Shown here in pieces: positions 33,501 through 39,252 of a stretch of DNA of 64,000 nt. The notes beneath the pieces were generated by a model. The model searched no databases, was not told the origin of the DNA, and saw only the letters and a program-made list of their open reading frames with translations. Every line of letters begins with the position of its first letter. The stretch's first letter is position 1. This DNA comes from Arion vulgaris. Taxonomy: Eukaryota > Mollusca > Gastropoda > Stylommatophora > Arionidae. The stretch lies in the NCBI GenBank assembly GCA_020796225.1, contig CM036756.1, forward strand, positions 63,789,644-63,853,643, given 5' to 3'. A program made the position numbers and the translations under genes.

Positions 33501-34160
33501 GTGTTGTTTCGTTAGGCCAGTGAGTTTGCCTCAGTGTATCATATTTGGGGCAGTCTTGAAGTATGTGCTCTGCAGTCTGGTGTGCCTGTCCACATGGCTG
33601 AATTGTCAATTATCAGTGTTAAAGCGTTAAAAAATATAAGAATTATATCGCTATGCAGTTTTTGTATTGAAGTGATGTATAATATCAATGTTCAAAACGT
33701 ATCTATATCATTTCACTACTCTGTCCAGATATCATTCCCGTCAATACATGTTGCCAAGTTTTCAATATTTCAAAATCTTTGAAATTCTTCACATCTCTTG
33801 TATCCTGTGCTTGATAAAGGCCTTTTGGTCGAAACGCTGCTGTGTATTGTTATTTTTTTGTATTTTGTAAAACAGTACTTTGTTTTTACGTGTTTCGCCA
33901 TTTCTACAGTTTTACTGCAGTCTTCCATTATATCGAGAATTTTTGTACAGAATCATATTTCATGATTTAGTTTCCGATGACTGAATAAAATTTAAACAAC
34001 CAAGAAATCTTACCTTTTCATCATCATTTATGTTAGCTGATCGTTTTTCATCGCGAGCCTCAAAGTAGTGAACTTGTTGATTTTCTGAAATTGAGCTGAG
34101 TTTCATGCACACTGATAACCCTATTAAGGGTAGCAGTATCAATACACGCGTAGTAAACAT
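3592..34160 (-). CDS. GRN: Progranulin-like precursor, tandem-exon gene (about 18 granulins)
   Basis: Secreted cysteine-rich growth-factor precursor. Seen: a signal-peptide exon, a 35-codon exon, then seventeen 75-codon cassettes and a probable terminal exon, all in one orientation. Joining neighbouring exons gives the granulin pattern C-x5-C-x5-CC-x8-CC-x6-CC-x5-CC-x4-C-x6-C, with DHAHCCP as the DxxHCCP core. Every readable exon begins after a pyrimidine-poor acceptor ending ACAG and ends at GAG|GTAATG, all phase 0. Known for the family: granulins are released from progranulin by proteolysis and act as extracellular growth or repair factors; snail granulin stimulates haemocytes. Inferred: one gene rather than many, because no cassette has its own signal peptide, start or stop. 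Predicted length is about 1,400 residues. Odd points are one frameshifted exon, one lost cysteine and two corrupted stretches. Splicing between distant cassettes is not proven here. Confidence 0.85.
4806..5011 (-). pseudogene. GRN: Progranulin exon 19, corrupted cassette
   Basis: Recognisable over its whole length by blocks such as GGCATTCAGATCCATC, CCAGCTCATGACATCAATAC and GGGGACAACAGTGGGC (plus strand), but full of losses and of bases replaced by their neighbour. Linker pattern is Ala type. Not translatable as given. Flanking introns match the array too, so a real cassette almost certainly lies beneath poor consensus. Confidence 0.7.
6017..6241 (-). CDS. GRN: Progranulin exon 18 (cassette)
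   Basis: Complete Ala-type cassette with a unique Thr to Asp change (WFDKIASKP) and twelve cysteines. It is the last cassette of good sequence quality before the corrupted left end. A hAT-type MITE (6326-6491) lies in its 5' intron. Confidence 0.9.
6326..6491. mobile_element. hAT-type MITE, family 1, copy A
   Basis: 166 bases with ends CAGGGCTGTGC and GCACTGCCCTG and a near-perfect 8-base target duplication (TAATTATT / CAATTATT). The uninserted site is visible in sister introns (for example near 8225). Confidence 0.85.
7255..7885 (+). mobile_element. LINE 3' end (RTE-like) in the intron 3' of exon 17
   Basis: Decayed end of a reverse-transcriptase polypeptide: KYLGSIFTSD, then PTLCYQSQTWALT and TCEMRCLRK, followed by a FGHLVRM-type tail in another frame. 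5'-truncated. The insertion point corresponds to CAACCA|ACTAGACAAG in the uninserted exon 5 unit (about 25290). Confidence 0.8.
7928..8152 (-). CDS. GRN: Progranulin exon 17 (cassette)
   Basis: Complete Ala-type cassette, twelve cysteines. The 3' intron carries a LINE end ending about 40 bases from the donor (7255-7885), and the 5' intron carries a second LINE end (9010-9660). Both are shared with the exon 15 unit. Confidence 0.9.
9010..9660 (-). mobile_element. LINE 3' end in the exon 16/17 intron
   Basis: Minus-strand remnant reading LLYASETWTVYSRHTRKLNH and GCLRRILKINWQDKIP, the typical carboxy segment of RTE/CR1-like reverse transcriptases, then a RWVGHV-type tail with frameshifts. An open plus-strand frame across it is only antisense to this element. 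Confidence 0.82.
9749..9973 (-). CDS. GRN: Progranulin exon 16 (cassette)
   Basis: Complete Ala-type cassette with GIDV in place of GSDV, a change shared only with exon 4. Twelve cysteines and normal splice borders. Paired with exon 14 in the block duplication. Confidence 0.9.
10290..10500 (+). mobile_element. Old LINE scar shared by some granulin introns
   Basis: Reads VERELNEC and then KAAERQQWKSLCG in shifted frames, like the LINE end at 55330-55450. The same scar occurs at 25910-26080 and, corrupted, at 5300-5490. It therefore predates those unit duplications. Confidence 0.6.
10594..10845 (+). mobile_element. LINE 3' end, shortened copy beside exon 15
   Basis: Nearly identical to the last 250 bases of the LINE at 7255-7885. 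Its left edge (TACTGAGAA|TGAACCC) joins unit intron sequence directly to LINE interior, so it was shortened by recombination, not by a new insertion. Confidence 0.8.
10885..11109 (-). CDS. GRN: Progranulin exon 15 (cassette)
   Basis: Complete Ala-type cassette. Exon and flanks are almost identical to exon 17 (7928), including a shared LINE end beside the donor, so the two are direct copies from one block duplication. Confidence 0.9.
11968..12617 (-). mobile_element. LINE 3' end, duplicate copy
   Basis: Same fragment as 9010-9660, with the same ends within the unit; carried along by the block duplication. Small indels differ between the two. Confidence 0.82.
12660..12893 (+). mobile_element. 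LINE end with ATAAC-repeat tail
   Basis: A 5'-truncated retroposon end finishing in four CATAA repeats and flanked by AACAACTAGACT on both sides. Absent from the sister intron near 9700, so it inserted after the block duplication. Confidence 0.65.
12947..13171 (-). CDS. GRN: Progranulin exon 14 (cassette)
   Basis: Complete cassette, Ala-type linker, twelve cysteines; acceptor TCTGTGCAG. It is the partner of exon 16 (9749) in the duplicated two-exon block. A LINE end (12660-12893) sits in the intron on its 3' side only in this copy. Confidence 0.9.
14087..14311 (-). CDS. GRN: Progranulin exon 13, cysteine-loss cassette
   Basis: Open cassette with linker KIVSKP. In the second CC pair of the amino half the codon at 14099-14101 is TAC, giving QYGCYPLPE instead of QYGCCPLPE. 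That leaves the granulin built from exons 13 and 14 with eleven cysteines, so one disulphide of the ladder cannot form. A neighbouring synonymous change (TGC to TGT) suggests real divergence. Confidence 0.88.
15192..15416 (-). CDS. GRN: Progranulin exon 12 (cassette)
   Basis: Complete 225-base cassette with Glu-type linker and a Ser for Thr change (WFSKIESKP). The usual in-frame ATG before the acceptor is lost (TATAAT), so simple ATG-based ORF calling misses it, but acceptor TCTGTACAG and donor GAG|GTAATG are intact. Confidence 0.88.
16027..16140. repeat. 36 bp repeat, three copies, in a granulin intron
   Basis: Unit beginning AATGTGAAGGGTGTAATGAA. The same sequence is single-copy in sister introns (for example 19450), so it is a local expansion in one unit. 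Confidence 0.8.
16457..16680 (-). pseudogene. GRN: Progranulin exon 11, one-base deletion
   Basis: Otherwise intact Glu-type cassette, but 224 bases long. Near 16603-16611 the sister sequence CCCTTGGTGCAGG has become CCTCTGGTCAGG, removing one base in the codons for GTCTKG. As given, this shifts the frame between the two half-domains. Splice borders are intact. It may be a real null or variant cassette, possibly skipped in phase 0, or a consensus error. Confidence 0.8.
17196..19383 (-). mobile_element. Sailor-like (DD82E) Tc1/mariner element
   Basis: 2,188-base element with terminal inverted repeats of about 107 bases (17196-17302 and 19277-19383), the outer 55 identical, starting TAGTCTGTCCATTAATTCGT. 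A TA target duplication (17194-17195, 19384-19385) flanks it. The sister units read AAAACTAGCATATT straight through, which is the exact empty site. A decayed transposase lies inside on the minus strand. The D-to-E spacing of about 82-83 residues points to the DD82E group known from molluscs and cnidarians. Confidence 0.92.
17672..19014 (-). pseudogene. Transposase of the Sailor-like element, frameshifted
   Basis: Pieces in three frames: a helix-turn-helix-like amino part (18583-19014), then YLDESLVNAHHT with the first catalytic Asp (about 18420), VMDNASYHN with the second Asp (codon 18154-18156), and LPPYHAHLNPIELVWAKVKG with the Glu (codon 17903-17905). The second D and the E are 251 bases apart, not a multiple of three, so at least one frameshift lies between them; another break lies between 18583 and 18437. 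All three catalytic residues survive, so decay is recent. Confidence 0.85.
19770..19994 (-). CDS. GRN: Progranulin exon 10 (cassette)
   Basis: Complete cassette, Glu-type linker. The intron 3' of it carries the Sailor-type transposon (17196-19383); without that insertion its spacing to the next cassette would be the normal 1.13 kb. Confidence 0.9.
20902..21126 (-). CDS. GRN: Progranulin exon 9 (cassette)
   Basis: Complete cassette, Glu-type linker, twelve cysteines and array-type splice sites. The unit starts 1,132 bases from the next one at 19770, with introns differing at only scattered positions by eye. Confidence 0.9.
21720..22385. other. Deletion-only low-quality stretch inside the array
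   Basis: Relative to sister units, dozens of single-base losses occur here and almost no substitutions. Sequence is normal on both sides. This pattern is typical of unpolished long-read consensus where short reads cannot be placed uniquely. Confidence 0.7.
22018..22218 (-). pseudogene. GRN: Progranulin exon 8, deletion-ridden copy (probable assembly error)
   Basis: Aligns end to end with the neighbouring cassettes but is about 24 bases shorter, through many scattered losses of one or two bases, mostly in homopolymers and doublets. It cannot be translated as given. The linker codon pattern is Glu type. The same deletion-only pattern fills the adjoining introns (21720-22385) and stops abruptly, which points to an unpolished consensus rather than a true pseudo-exon. 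Confidence 0.75.
23088..23312 (-). CDS. GRN: Progranulin exon 7 (cassette)
   Basis: Complete cassette, Glu-type linker, intact splice borders. Exon and flanking introns are almost the same as the units at 19770 and 20902, marking the most recently homogenised part of the array. Confidence 0.9.
24218..24442 (-). CDS. GRN: Progranulin exon 6 (cassette)
   Basis: Complete cassette with twelve cysteines and Ala-type linker KIASKP. It separates Glu-type cassettes on either side, a patchy distribution expected from gene conversion or unequal exchange. Acceptor TCTGTACAG, donor GAG|GTAATG. Confidence 0.9.
25356..25580 (-). CDS. GRN: Progranulin exon 5 (cassette)
   Basis: Complete cassette with all twelve cysteines and Glu-type linker KIESKP. 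Its downstream flank (25300-25330) reads straight through the point where the units at 7928 and 10885 carry a LINE, so it is an uninserted sister site. An old LINE scar (about 25910-26080) lies in the upstream intron. Confidence 0.9.
26642..26866 (-). CDS. GRN: Progranulin exon 4 (cassette)
   Basis: Complete 75-codon cassette, ATCCSDHAHCC to GCCPLPE, all twelve cysteines. The linker has GIDV instead of GSDV and KIASKP. The acceptor is TCTATACAG rather than TCTGTACAG. The intron to exon 3 is only 334 bases, the shortest in the array. Confidence 0.9.
27201..27425 (-). CDS. GRN: Progranulin exon 3: hybrid first cassette
   Basis: The first 75-codon cassette. Its first half (AVCCSDLIHCCPTGYTCD) differs from all other cassettes and completes granulin 1. 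From GSDVMSWFTK onward it matches the array. The acceptor (TTTGTCACAG) also differs from the array type, while the donor is the array's GAG|GTAATG. The linker reads TKVASKP. This exon is therefore the junction between the unique 5' end and the homogenised array. Confidence 0.9.
27541..27585. repeat. TA dinucleotide microsatellite
   Basis: Uninterrupted TA run in progranulin intron 2. Confidence 0.95.
28201..28322. mobile_element. piggyBac-like MITE (TTAA flanks)
   Basis: 122 bases between two TTAA sites (28197-28200, 28323-28326), with ends CACCTTTGCCC and, inverted, CACTTTCAC. Interior shares the ATACTGGCTAG/GACGCAAAGC block with 55908-56054. Confidence 0.6.
28505..28790 (-). mobile_element. 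Probable LINE 3' end in intron 2
   Basis: Minus frame LGNENLEDLRPLYKEQSY then LLATNRITWSSKTSALCATF resembles the W-rich closing segment of LINE ORFs. Family not assigned. Confidence 0.55.
28961..29065 (-). CDS. GRN: Progranulin exon 2: amino half of granulin 1
   Basis: Thirty-five codons, acceptor TTAATCAG|GTC and donor GCG|GTATGT, both phase 0. The peptide has CSDGSSC, then TCC and GCCPLPA, the first six cysteines of a granulin. It is clearly diverged from the array cassettes, so granulin 1 is the unique end module. Its second half comes from exon 3. Confidence 0.85.
29375..29775 (+). mobile_element. LINE 3' end in progranulin intron 1
   Basis: Decayed frames TCEMRCLRKVINNTRK and RMKWWGHLIRMQ, ending in GAAGAAGAAG. 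A shorter relative is at 41155-41320. Confidence 0.75.
29937..30110. mobile_element. hAT-type MITE, family 1, copy B
   Basis: 174 bases, perfect terminal inverted repeats CAGGACCGTGC, flanked by identical TTTCATTG (29929-29936 and 30111-30118). The 8-base duplication and CAG ends indicate hAT mobilisation. Confidence 0.9.
30455..30632 (-). mobile_element. tRNA-derived SINE, family 1
   Basis: On the minus strand it has a GTAGCGCGTTGGACGACGG head like a box A, a GGTTCAATTCCGCGGGCTG segment like a box B, and ends at GCTTCTGGATCG. Lies in progranulin intron 1. Confidence 0.8.
31640..31880 (+). mobile_element. LINE RNase H fragment (I/Jockey-like)
   Basis: Reads IAFIFVPGQAGVSGNERDDR then LTGMATISEGAEM, the end of a LINE RNase H domain (usual VPGHAGVxGNExAD; the His is Gln here). 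Frameshifted beyond. Confidence 0.75.
33388..33600 (-). mobile_element. LINE carboxy end with zinc knuckle
   Basis: CGQAHQTAEHILQDCPKYDT is the C..C..H..C segment that ends many I/Jockey-like ORF2 proteins. Related ends lie at 39480-39600 and 61960-62300. Confidence 0.7.
33700..33930 (+). mobile_element. Solo Penelope-like tail
   Basis: Shares TTGATAAAGGCCTTTTGGTC, GAAACGCTGCTGTGTATTG and ACGTGTTTCGCCATTTCTAC with the tail at 38390-38525 but has no coding part. Lies in progranulin intron 1. Confidence 0.75.
34014..34160 (-). CDS. GRN: Progranulin exon 1: signal peptide and propeptide
   Basis: Encodes 49 residues starting MFTTRVLILLPLIGLSVC, a basic start followed by a hydrophobic core, typical of a secretory signal. 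An acidic/polar propeptide with a dibasic KR pair (residues 39-40) follows. The exon ends GAAAAG|GTAAGA in phase 0, matching the phase-0 acceptor of exon 2. The start is supported by the acceptor immediately upstream and by being the only signal-like exon 5' of the granulin array. Low similarity between leaders is normal in this family, so assignment rests on position, strand and phase. Confidence 0.75.
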
Positions 34161-34300
34161 CTGAAACAGAAAGATGAATTTTTGTTTGAAATTTCAGAAC
34201 GCGTTGTGTAACGACAAAAGTACATTACCTGGGAAAAGAAGGAAATTTTGTTTCCCATAAATCTAAACTGGTCATTGGGCCACAACTTTTAGAAGCTCGA
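34161..34300 (-). other. Probable 5' untranslated exon and short first intron
   Basis: A CAG acceptor lies directly before the ATG at 34160. A possible donor (CCCAG|GTAATG) lies 68 bases upstream, so 34161-34228 reads as a short GT...AG intron with a pyrimidine-rich end. The untranslated exon would end at 34229; its 5' end and the promoter are not visible. The acceptor could instead join a more distant leader. Confidence 0.45.
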
Positions 34301-34770
34301 TTTTGTGGACGTAGCCACAAACATGGGCGTCTATTACGTTAATGTAGAGAGAGAGGGGGAGGTTAAAGCATACTTTAACCTCCCCACCCCAGGAAAATTA
34401 CATTTTGATAGCAGTCTGATGCGAATCTGATTTCCTTTTCGCAAATTACCAGCTAAAATTTTGTTGATTTCTTTTCACCTATTCCCTGGCAAATTTCTAT
34501 GGGTTCCACGCCCCCCAACTTATTTGTTATATGTTTCCAAAGAGATTCAAATCAATTAGGTTTTTTTAATGATAAAATATTCCTTTACTTTACAGAATAA
34601 TAGTTAGCTTATAATAAAATTATTACTTTCCGCAGAAAATACCTCTCCGTGTGAATTACTATTCACGTTTAAATTTCGCCCACATGTTCAATGAAACACA
34701 TCAGCTAAAATGAAACATCGAATGACAACATAATTTTCGTTGTGTGATATAGAAAAAAATTGAAGCAGGG

Positions 34771-34934
34771 CAGGGCGACTTTCATTAAGGGCCAGTGGGG
34801 CCTGGTCCCACCAATAATCGAAGGGGAAACTTCCCGGAATAGACAAATAACAGTAATAAATACTCCAAAAAACCCTGATTTTTTCAGAAATATTTGTGTC
34901 TGGTCCACCAGAAAATGACTACGAGCCGCTACTG
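34771..34934. mobile_element. hAT-type MITE, family 2
   Basis: 164 bases starting CAGGGCGACT and ending GAGCCGCTACTG, flanked by identical 8-base AAGCAGGG (34763-34770 and 34935-34942). Related to 40052-40217. Confidence 0.75.
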
Positions 34935-35180
34935 AAGCAGGGGATTGATGGACTAGGATAAATAAATGTGTAGGTTGTTCTACAATATAATTTATTAAGA
35001 TTACTTGAATACTTCATAAGAGTTTATTCTTATTTTCTGTTTTGTTTATGACTACGAGCCGCTACTGAAGCAGGGGATTGATGGACTAGGATAAATAAAT
35101 GTGTAGGTTGTTCTACAATATAATTTATTAAGATTACTTGAATACTTCATAAGAGTTTATTCTTATTTTCTGTTTTGTTT
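34915..35180. repeat. 133 bp direct duplication
   Basis: Two adjacent near-identical copies (34915-35047, 35048-35180). The unit begins inside the right end of the MITE at 34771-34934, so it copied the MITE end (GAGCCGCTACTG) with its flank. Confidence 0.92.
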
Positions 35181-35207
35181 CTTGACTTAGACGCTAGTAA
35201 GCTAAAG

Positions 35208-35615
35208 CGGTCTCTGTGACGTATAGGTTAGGAGCTCATCTCGTGTGCCAAAATACCAAGTTCACTCCTCGTGGAGCCATCCGGATATTTTCTAGAGATC
35301 CTGATATCAGTGTAGGTGAGATCGAGTTTCTATCGGAGACAAAACGTAGGTCCCGTGTCCAATTTGAGCACGTGTAAGAACCCTTGGCAGTTCAAAATCG
35401 AGAAGAGCAAGCTGGAAAGCCCGCTGCCCGGGCAGATTTTATTAGAAAACATTAAAATATAATTCCTACAAAAATATCTTCACCATCTTCAAAATTACAT
35501 CGGGGACCTTTACCTTTGCTACGGAGTTCGTGCATTGTAGCTGAGATTATCCTGTGTAAGAAATAGATCGGAGCACACATGGTTACCGGAGTGCATTGAT
35601 GATGGTCATATCAAT
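35208..35615 (+). mobile_element. tRNA-derived SINE, family 2 (about 410 bases)
   Basis: Head GGTCTCTGTGACGTATAGG resembles box A and CAAGTTCACTCCTCG a weak box B. Long body with TTGAGCACGTGTAAGAACCC and end GAGTGCATTGATGATGGTCA. Full-length by comparison with 60893-61313. Confidence 0.75.
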
Positions 35616-35636
35616 GAAATTGATCACCCGTGGGGC

Positions 35637-35939
35637 ATACTAAACACACTAATGTCGGTGTTATCACAACTTTTGATAATACTAAACACACTAATGTCGG
35701 TGTTATCACAACTTTTGATAATACTAAACACACTAATGTCGGTGTTATCACAACTTTTGATAATACTAAACACACTAATGTCGGTGTTATCACAACTTTT
35801 GATAATACTAAACACACTAATGTCGGTGTTATCACAACTTTTGATAATACTAAACACACTAATGTCGGTGTTATCACAACTTTTGATAATACTAAACACA
35901 CTAATGTCGGTGTTATCACAACTTTTGATAATACTAAAC
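35637..35939. repeat. 42 bp minisatellite, about 7 copies
   Basis: Near-perfect repeats of a unit beginning ATACTAAACACACTAATGTC and containing GGTGTTATCACAACTTTTG. Begins right after the end of a SINE (35208-35615). Long ORFs on both strands are artefacts of the unit length. Confidence 0.95.
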
Positions 35940-36171
35940 GATGAAAGATAAATTATTTCCTAACTTGCACAACTTCATTTCACTTCCTGGTTGGTGACAC
36001 ATATGACTAACTATAAATATTAATATTCCCCTAATTTTATTTTGAGATGTCAAGAATCCCCATCAAAGAAACCCAATTTTTGGAATATGTTCGCTATCTG
36101 TTCTTTGGGCTCCTAATTCTACTGACTCCTAAAGGTTTCAGTTTAGCGCATGTCGCTATAGCTTTATCACC
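35940..36171. other. No gene recognised
   Basis: Short unique-looking stretch. Nearby 36430-36877 is likewise unassigned and has no convincing coding frame. Confidence 0.4.
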
Positions 36172-36428
36172 GGTGAGTTGTCGGGGCTTGCAAGGGAGCA
36201 AAGAATAGTAACACTGCAACCTACAAGGTATGTTGTAAGAGGCGATTGAGGTAGGGGCCTAGGGAACTACCCTAGTAAATAAAAGCGTCGCAGAAATCGG
36301 ATGTGCTGGTCTACTTGTAGGCGCATAACTGGCACAACGTACAATCGTTCTTAAGCTCAGATCACATACAAATCACAAACAGTGGTTTAACACTGGGTCG
36401 ATATGGAGCGCTCGAAGAAGAGGAATAT
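36172..36428 (+). mobile_element. SINE family 3 (conserved-domain type)
   Basis: Contains ACAAGGTATGTTGTAAGAGG and ends in an A/G-rich tail. The GTCGTAAGAGGCGACT block of this family resembles, from memory, the shared domain of the widespread Nin-type SINEs; not verified. Confidence 0.65.
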
Positions 36429-36877
36429 AGTTTTAAGAAAGTGTGTCGAACTCCACGAAGATTTGACGACATTTCATATGATATTCTTGGCGCACACGGT
36501 AACGTGGCTGCACAACGGAGAGAAGCATATACAACTACTATTTCCAGTACGAGGATGGAGGTTGCTGATGTTCTTCATCTACTCTTTTGGTCTCGTGTTT
36601 ATTAGAACCGTTGTTGCGTCCGACTCTTAATCAATGCTTCGGATCGAAGGTCCAAAACGACAGGTTGCAGAATGAGTGAATGTCGTCTATCGCGGTTTCC
36701 AATCTCAGAGGTGTACACAGATTTGCTATCTTGGACATGCAGGTGCTCACTGCAAATGAGAGACCAGACGTGACTACATTAACAGCATCGATCGTCAGGG
36801 ACCAGAAGATGGCACGTTGTGCATGCATCACGGGATGCATGATGGGTAGAATGAGGAGTGTATTTAACCAGAGATCC

Positions 36878-37080
36878 AGCCCGCCTGTCTAGCCTGTTCG
36901 TAGCGCGTTGGACGACGGGTGACAAGCCCCCTGTGAGTGTGGCTCAAATTCGCGGGCTGACAGAAAAACCACAGGTTCCTCAGAGTTACGGTGTTCGTGG
37001 CACCGAACCGAAGGATTACGATGTCCATGGCACCGAGCCGAAGAGCTGTAAGCCAGTGCTTCTGGATCGAACCCCCCACC
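36878..37080 (+). mobile_element. tRNA-derived SINE, family 1
   Basis: Plus-strand copy with the TTCGTAGCGCGTTGGACGAC head and a decayed box B (GCTCAAATTCGCGGG). Abuts an inverted family 2 SINE end at 37093. Confidence 0.8.
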
Positions 37081-37092
37081 GTCTAAGGTAGG

Positions 37093-37275
37093 TCCTGATT
37101 AATAGGACCATCATCATTGTACTTCGGTGAATAATCATATGTACTCCCGATATCTTTCATACCCATTAAGATCTTAGTGACAGTACACGAACTTCATAGC
37201 ACCGGCGAGGGTCCCGGTTTAATTTTGAAGATGGTAAAATTTGTGGTAGGAATTATATAATTTGTGGTAGGAATT
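37093..37275 (-). mobile_element. SINE family 2, 3' half
   Basis: Matches the terminal half of the full-length copies (GGACCCTCGCCGGTGCTATG and ATGATGATGGTCC on minus). Lacks the tRNA-like head. Confidence 0.7.
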
Positions 37276-37289
37276 ATAGCTCTTACGCC

Positions 37290-38525
37290 TTCGTCGCCTT
37301 TGTAGTGAGGACGATGATTTTCTTGAGAGAGCTCGCGAGATGCTTGATTTCTTTCGTAGGCGCCTATACCCGGAGAGGGTGCTTGTCTCGGCTATGCATC
37401 GAGTTCAGAAAATCACTCGCCAGCAGGCCCTTACCAGTCAGCATAGGACTACTAACTCTGACAGAGTAAAACTTATCTTAACTTACCACCCCCATAGTTC
37501 CCTGGTGAAAAATGTTTTATTCCGTCATCTGTCTCTCCTTAGATCAGATCCTGAGACCTGTTCTGTCTTCCCCAACTATCCTTTGGTGTCTTACAGACGG
37601 GACAGAAGTCTTAAGGATATGTTGGTACACAGTCGCCTTAAGTCCAATATCCTGACTCATTTTGGCACTGTCCGGTGTGGTCGTCGGCGTTGCAACACGT
37701 GTGCTTATGTGATACAGACGCGTACTGTATCTTTTCCTTTAGGCACGTTTCTTATTGACGATGGGTTCACATGCGAGTCCCGTAATCTTATCTATGCTAT
37801 TATCTGTAAGCGGTGTAACAAGGCTTATATCGGCGAGACAGGCAAGAGGCTCAGTGACCGATTCGCCCAACACTTACGCGACATACGCCAATGCTCTGTG
37901 ACCCTGTAGCCACCCATTTCAATGACACTGGCCATTTAGGTGCTCACGATGTCCAGGTCACAGCCATCCGATCATGTTCCTCGGATGATCGCAGTCGATT
38001 TGCTCTGGAGAATCGGTTGATTTCTTTGTATGGTACCTTGCGACCACGCGGGCTCAACGTATTACATTCTTATGCTTCTTAGTACTTTCTCTTCCCATGC
38101 TTTGTAATCTATATGGGTATATGCTGCATGTATTCATGTTATATTCCATTCTTATGCTTCTTAGTACTTTCTCTTCCCTGCTTTGTAATCTATATGGGTA
38201 TATGTTGCATGTATTCAAGTTATATATTTACTAGATGTTTCATTGTTTCTTTCCTTTCTATTTCTAGTTTTTATGTGTGTGTTTTGTGTTACATTTATTT
38301 CGTTATTCGTTTTTATTCCAGATTTTCCTTAGATACGTTTGTATTTGGTCGTCCATTTGTGTTTCATTTTAATTTGTCACTCCTGTTTGTTCGTTTGCTT
38401 GATAAAGGCCTTGTTGGTCGAAACGTTGCTGTATTTTGTCATTGTTTTTGTAATTTGTAAAACTACAGTACTTTGTGATTACGTGTTTTGCCAATCAAAT
38501 AGTTTTACTGCAGTTCCATATATAT
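37290..38525 (+). mobile_element. Penelope-like element, carboxy end with GIY-YIG domain
   Basis: ORF from about 37300 to 37909, frameshifting into 37891-38082. It carries CGRRRCNTC zinc-finger-like cysteines, then LIYAIICKRCNKAYIGETGK (the GIY-YIG motif), the catalytic Arg in RFAQHLRDI, the Glu in LENRLISLYG and the final Asn in RGLN. This GIY-YIG endonuclease is diagnostic for Penelope-like retroelements. The reverse transcriptase core is missing, so the copy is 5'-truncated. It ends in the family tail with TTGATAAAGGCC, GGTCGAAACG and GTAAAACTACAGTAC. Confidence 0.9.
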
Positions 38526-38548
38526 ATACTGAATATTTAGGAATTATA

Positions 38549-38854
38549 TAGGGTGTTCAAGATAAAAGCAGCCCGTCATGGGAACCAATCTGACATATAT
38601 TTATGAAAATGTTAGTCATTTTGTTGTTGGTGCGTAATTATGAAAATGTTAGTCATTTTGTGTTGGTGCGTAATTATGAAAATGTTAGTCATTTTGTATT
38701 GGTGCGTAATTATGGTGCTGAAAGAGGCGATGAAAAAAACGTAACGTAATGACGAACTAGTTAGAACAGGTTTAAAAAGTAAATAGACAACACGCAATGC
38801 GTACCTGGTAACTTTTGATTTTTCAGTGGTGCTGCTTTTATCTTGAACACCCTG
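38549..38854. mobile_element. Mariner-type MITE with internal 37-base repeats
   Basis: 306 bases, inverted ends TAGGGTGTTCAAGATAAAAG and CAGGGTGTTCAAGATAAAAG, with TA at both sides. Three copies of an ATGAAAATGTTAGTCATTTT unit lie inside (38600-38715). Confidence 0.75.
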
Positions 38855-39026
38855 TATTTTAATCTTTTCAAAATGATATTTTCCTGGACAGCGGCTTTTA
38901 ATCTACTCTTAAACGATTTTTCAACTGTCAAGGGTTCTTTTACGTGCTCAACTTGAGCATGGAACTTACATTTTAACGTCCGTCTCTGATAGGATAAAAA
39001 AACACGATCTCACCTACACTAAGATC

Positions 39027-39252
39027 AATCTTTTCTTTCTTTCTTTTGTCCTTCTCTGCTTTTTATTGCCGCTAGGCGTAGCAGGTTTAACTGATGATGG
39101 GTTTTCCCGAGTTAATGCACGCTCGGTCGCTTGATATGTTGTGGTATTGTGGAGTTTTTAGATGTCTGTAACTCCATCAACTCATCTTTTCTTGGTCTGC
39201 CCCTTCCTCTTGATTCCATTTTCTTGGTGCAATGACCTGGTACGCTCTTGCA
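39027..39252 (-). mobile_element. LINE 3' end inserted in a SINE
   Basis: Same family as the LINE in the granulin introns at 7640-7885 (GTTGATGGAGTTACAGACAT, GTTAAACCTGCTACGCCTAG). It splits a family 2 SINE, with ATCAAT on both sides. Confidence 0.75.

Larger units (their letters stand above)
29066..34013 (-). other. Intron 1 of the progranulin gene (4.95 kb)
   Basis: The longest intron of the gene. It holds a hAT-type MITE (29937-30110), a SINE (30455-30632), LINE ends (29375-29775, 31640-31880, 33388-33600), a SINE tail (31950-32030) and a Penelope-like tail (33700-33930). Apart from these I see only AT-rich unique sequence. No further coding exon is evident between the signal exon and exon 2. 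Confidence 0.65.

Noticed and set aside
35637..35939. CRISPR-like regular repeats
   Set aside because: The repeats are head-to-tail with no unique spacers and the genome is eukaryotic.
35611..35951. About 100-codon ORFs of 14-residue repeats on both strands
   Set aside because: By-product of the 42 bp minisatellite.
36631..36892. Overlapping ORFs of about 70 codons on both strands
   Set aside because: No domain, no splice context, and partly within a SINE.
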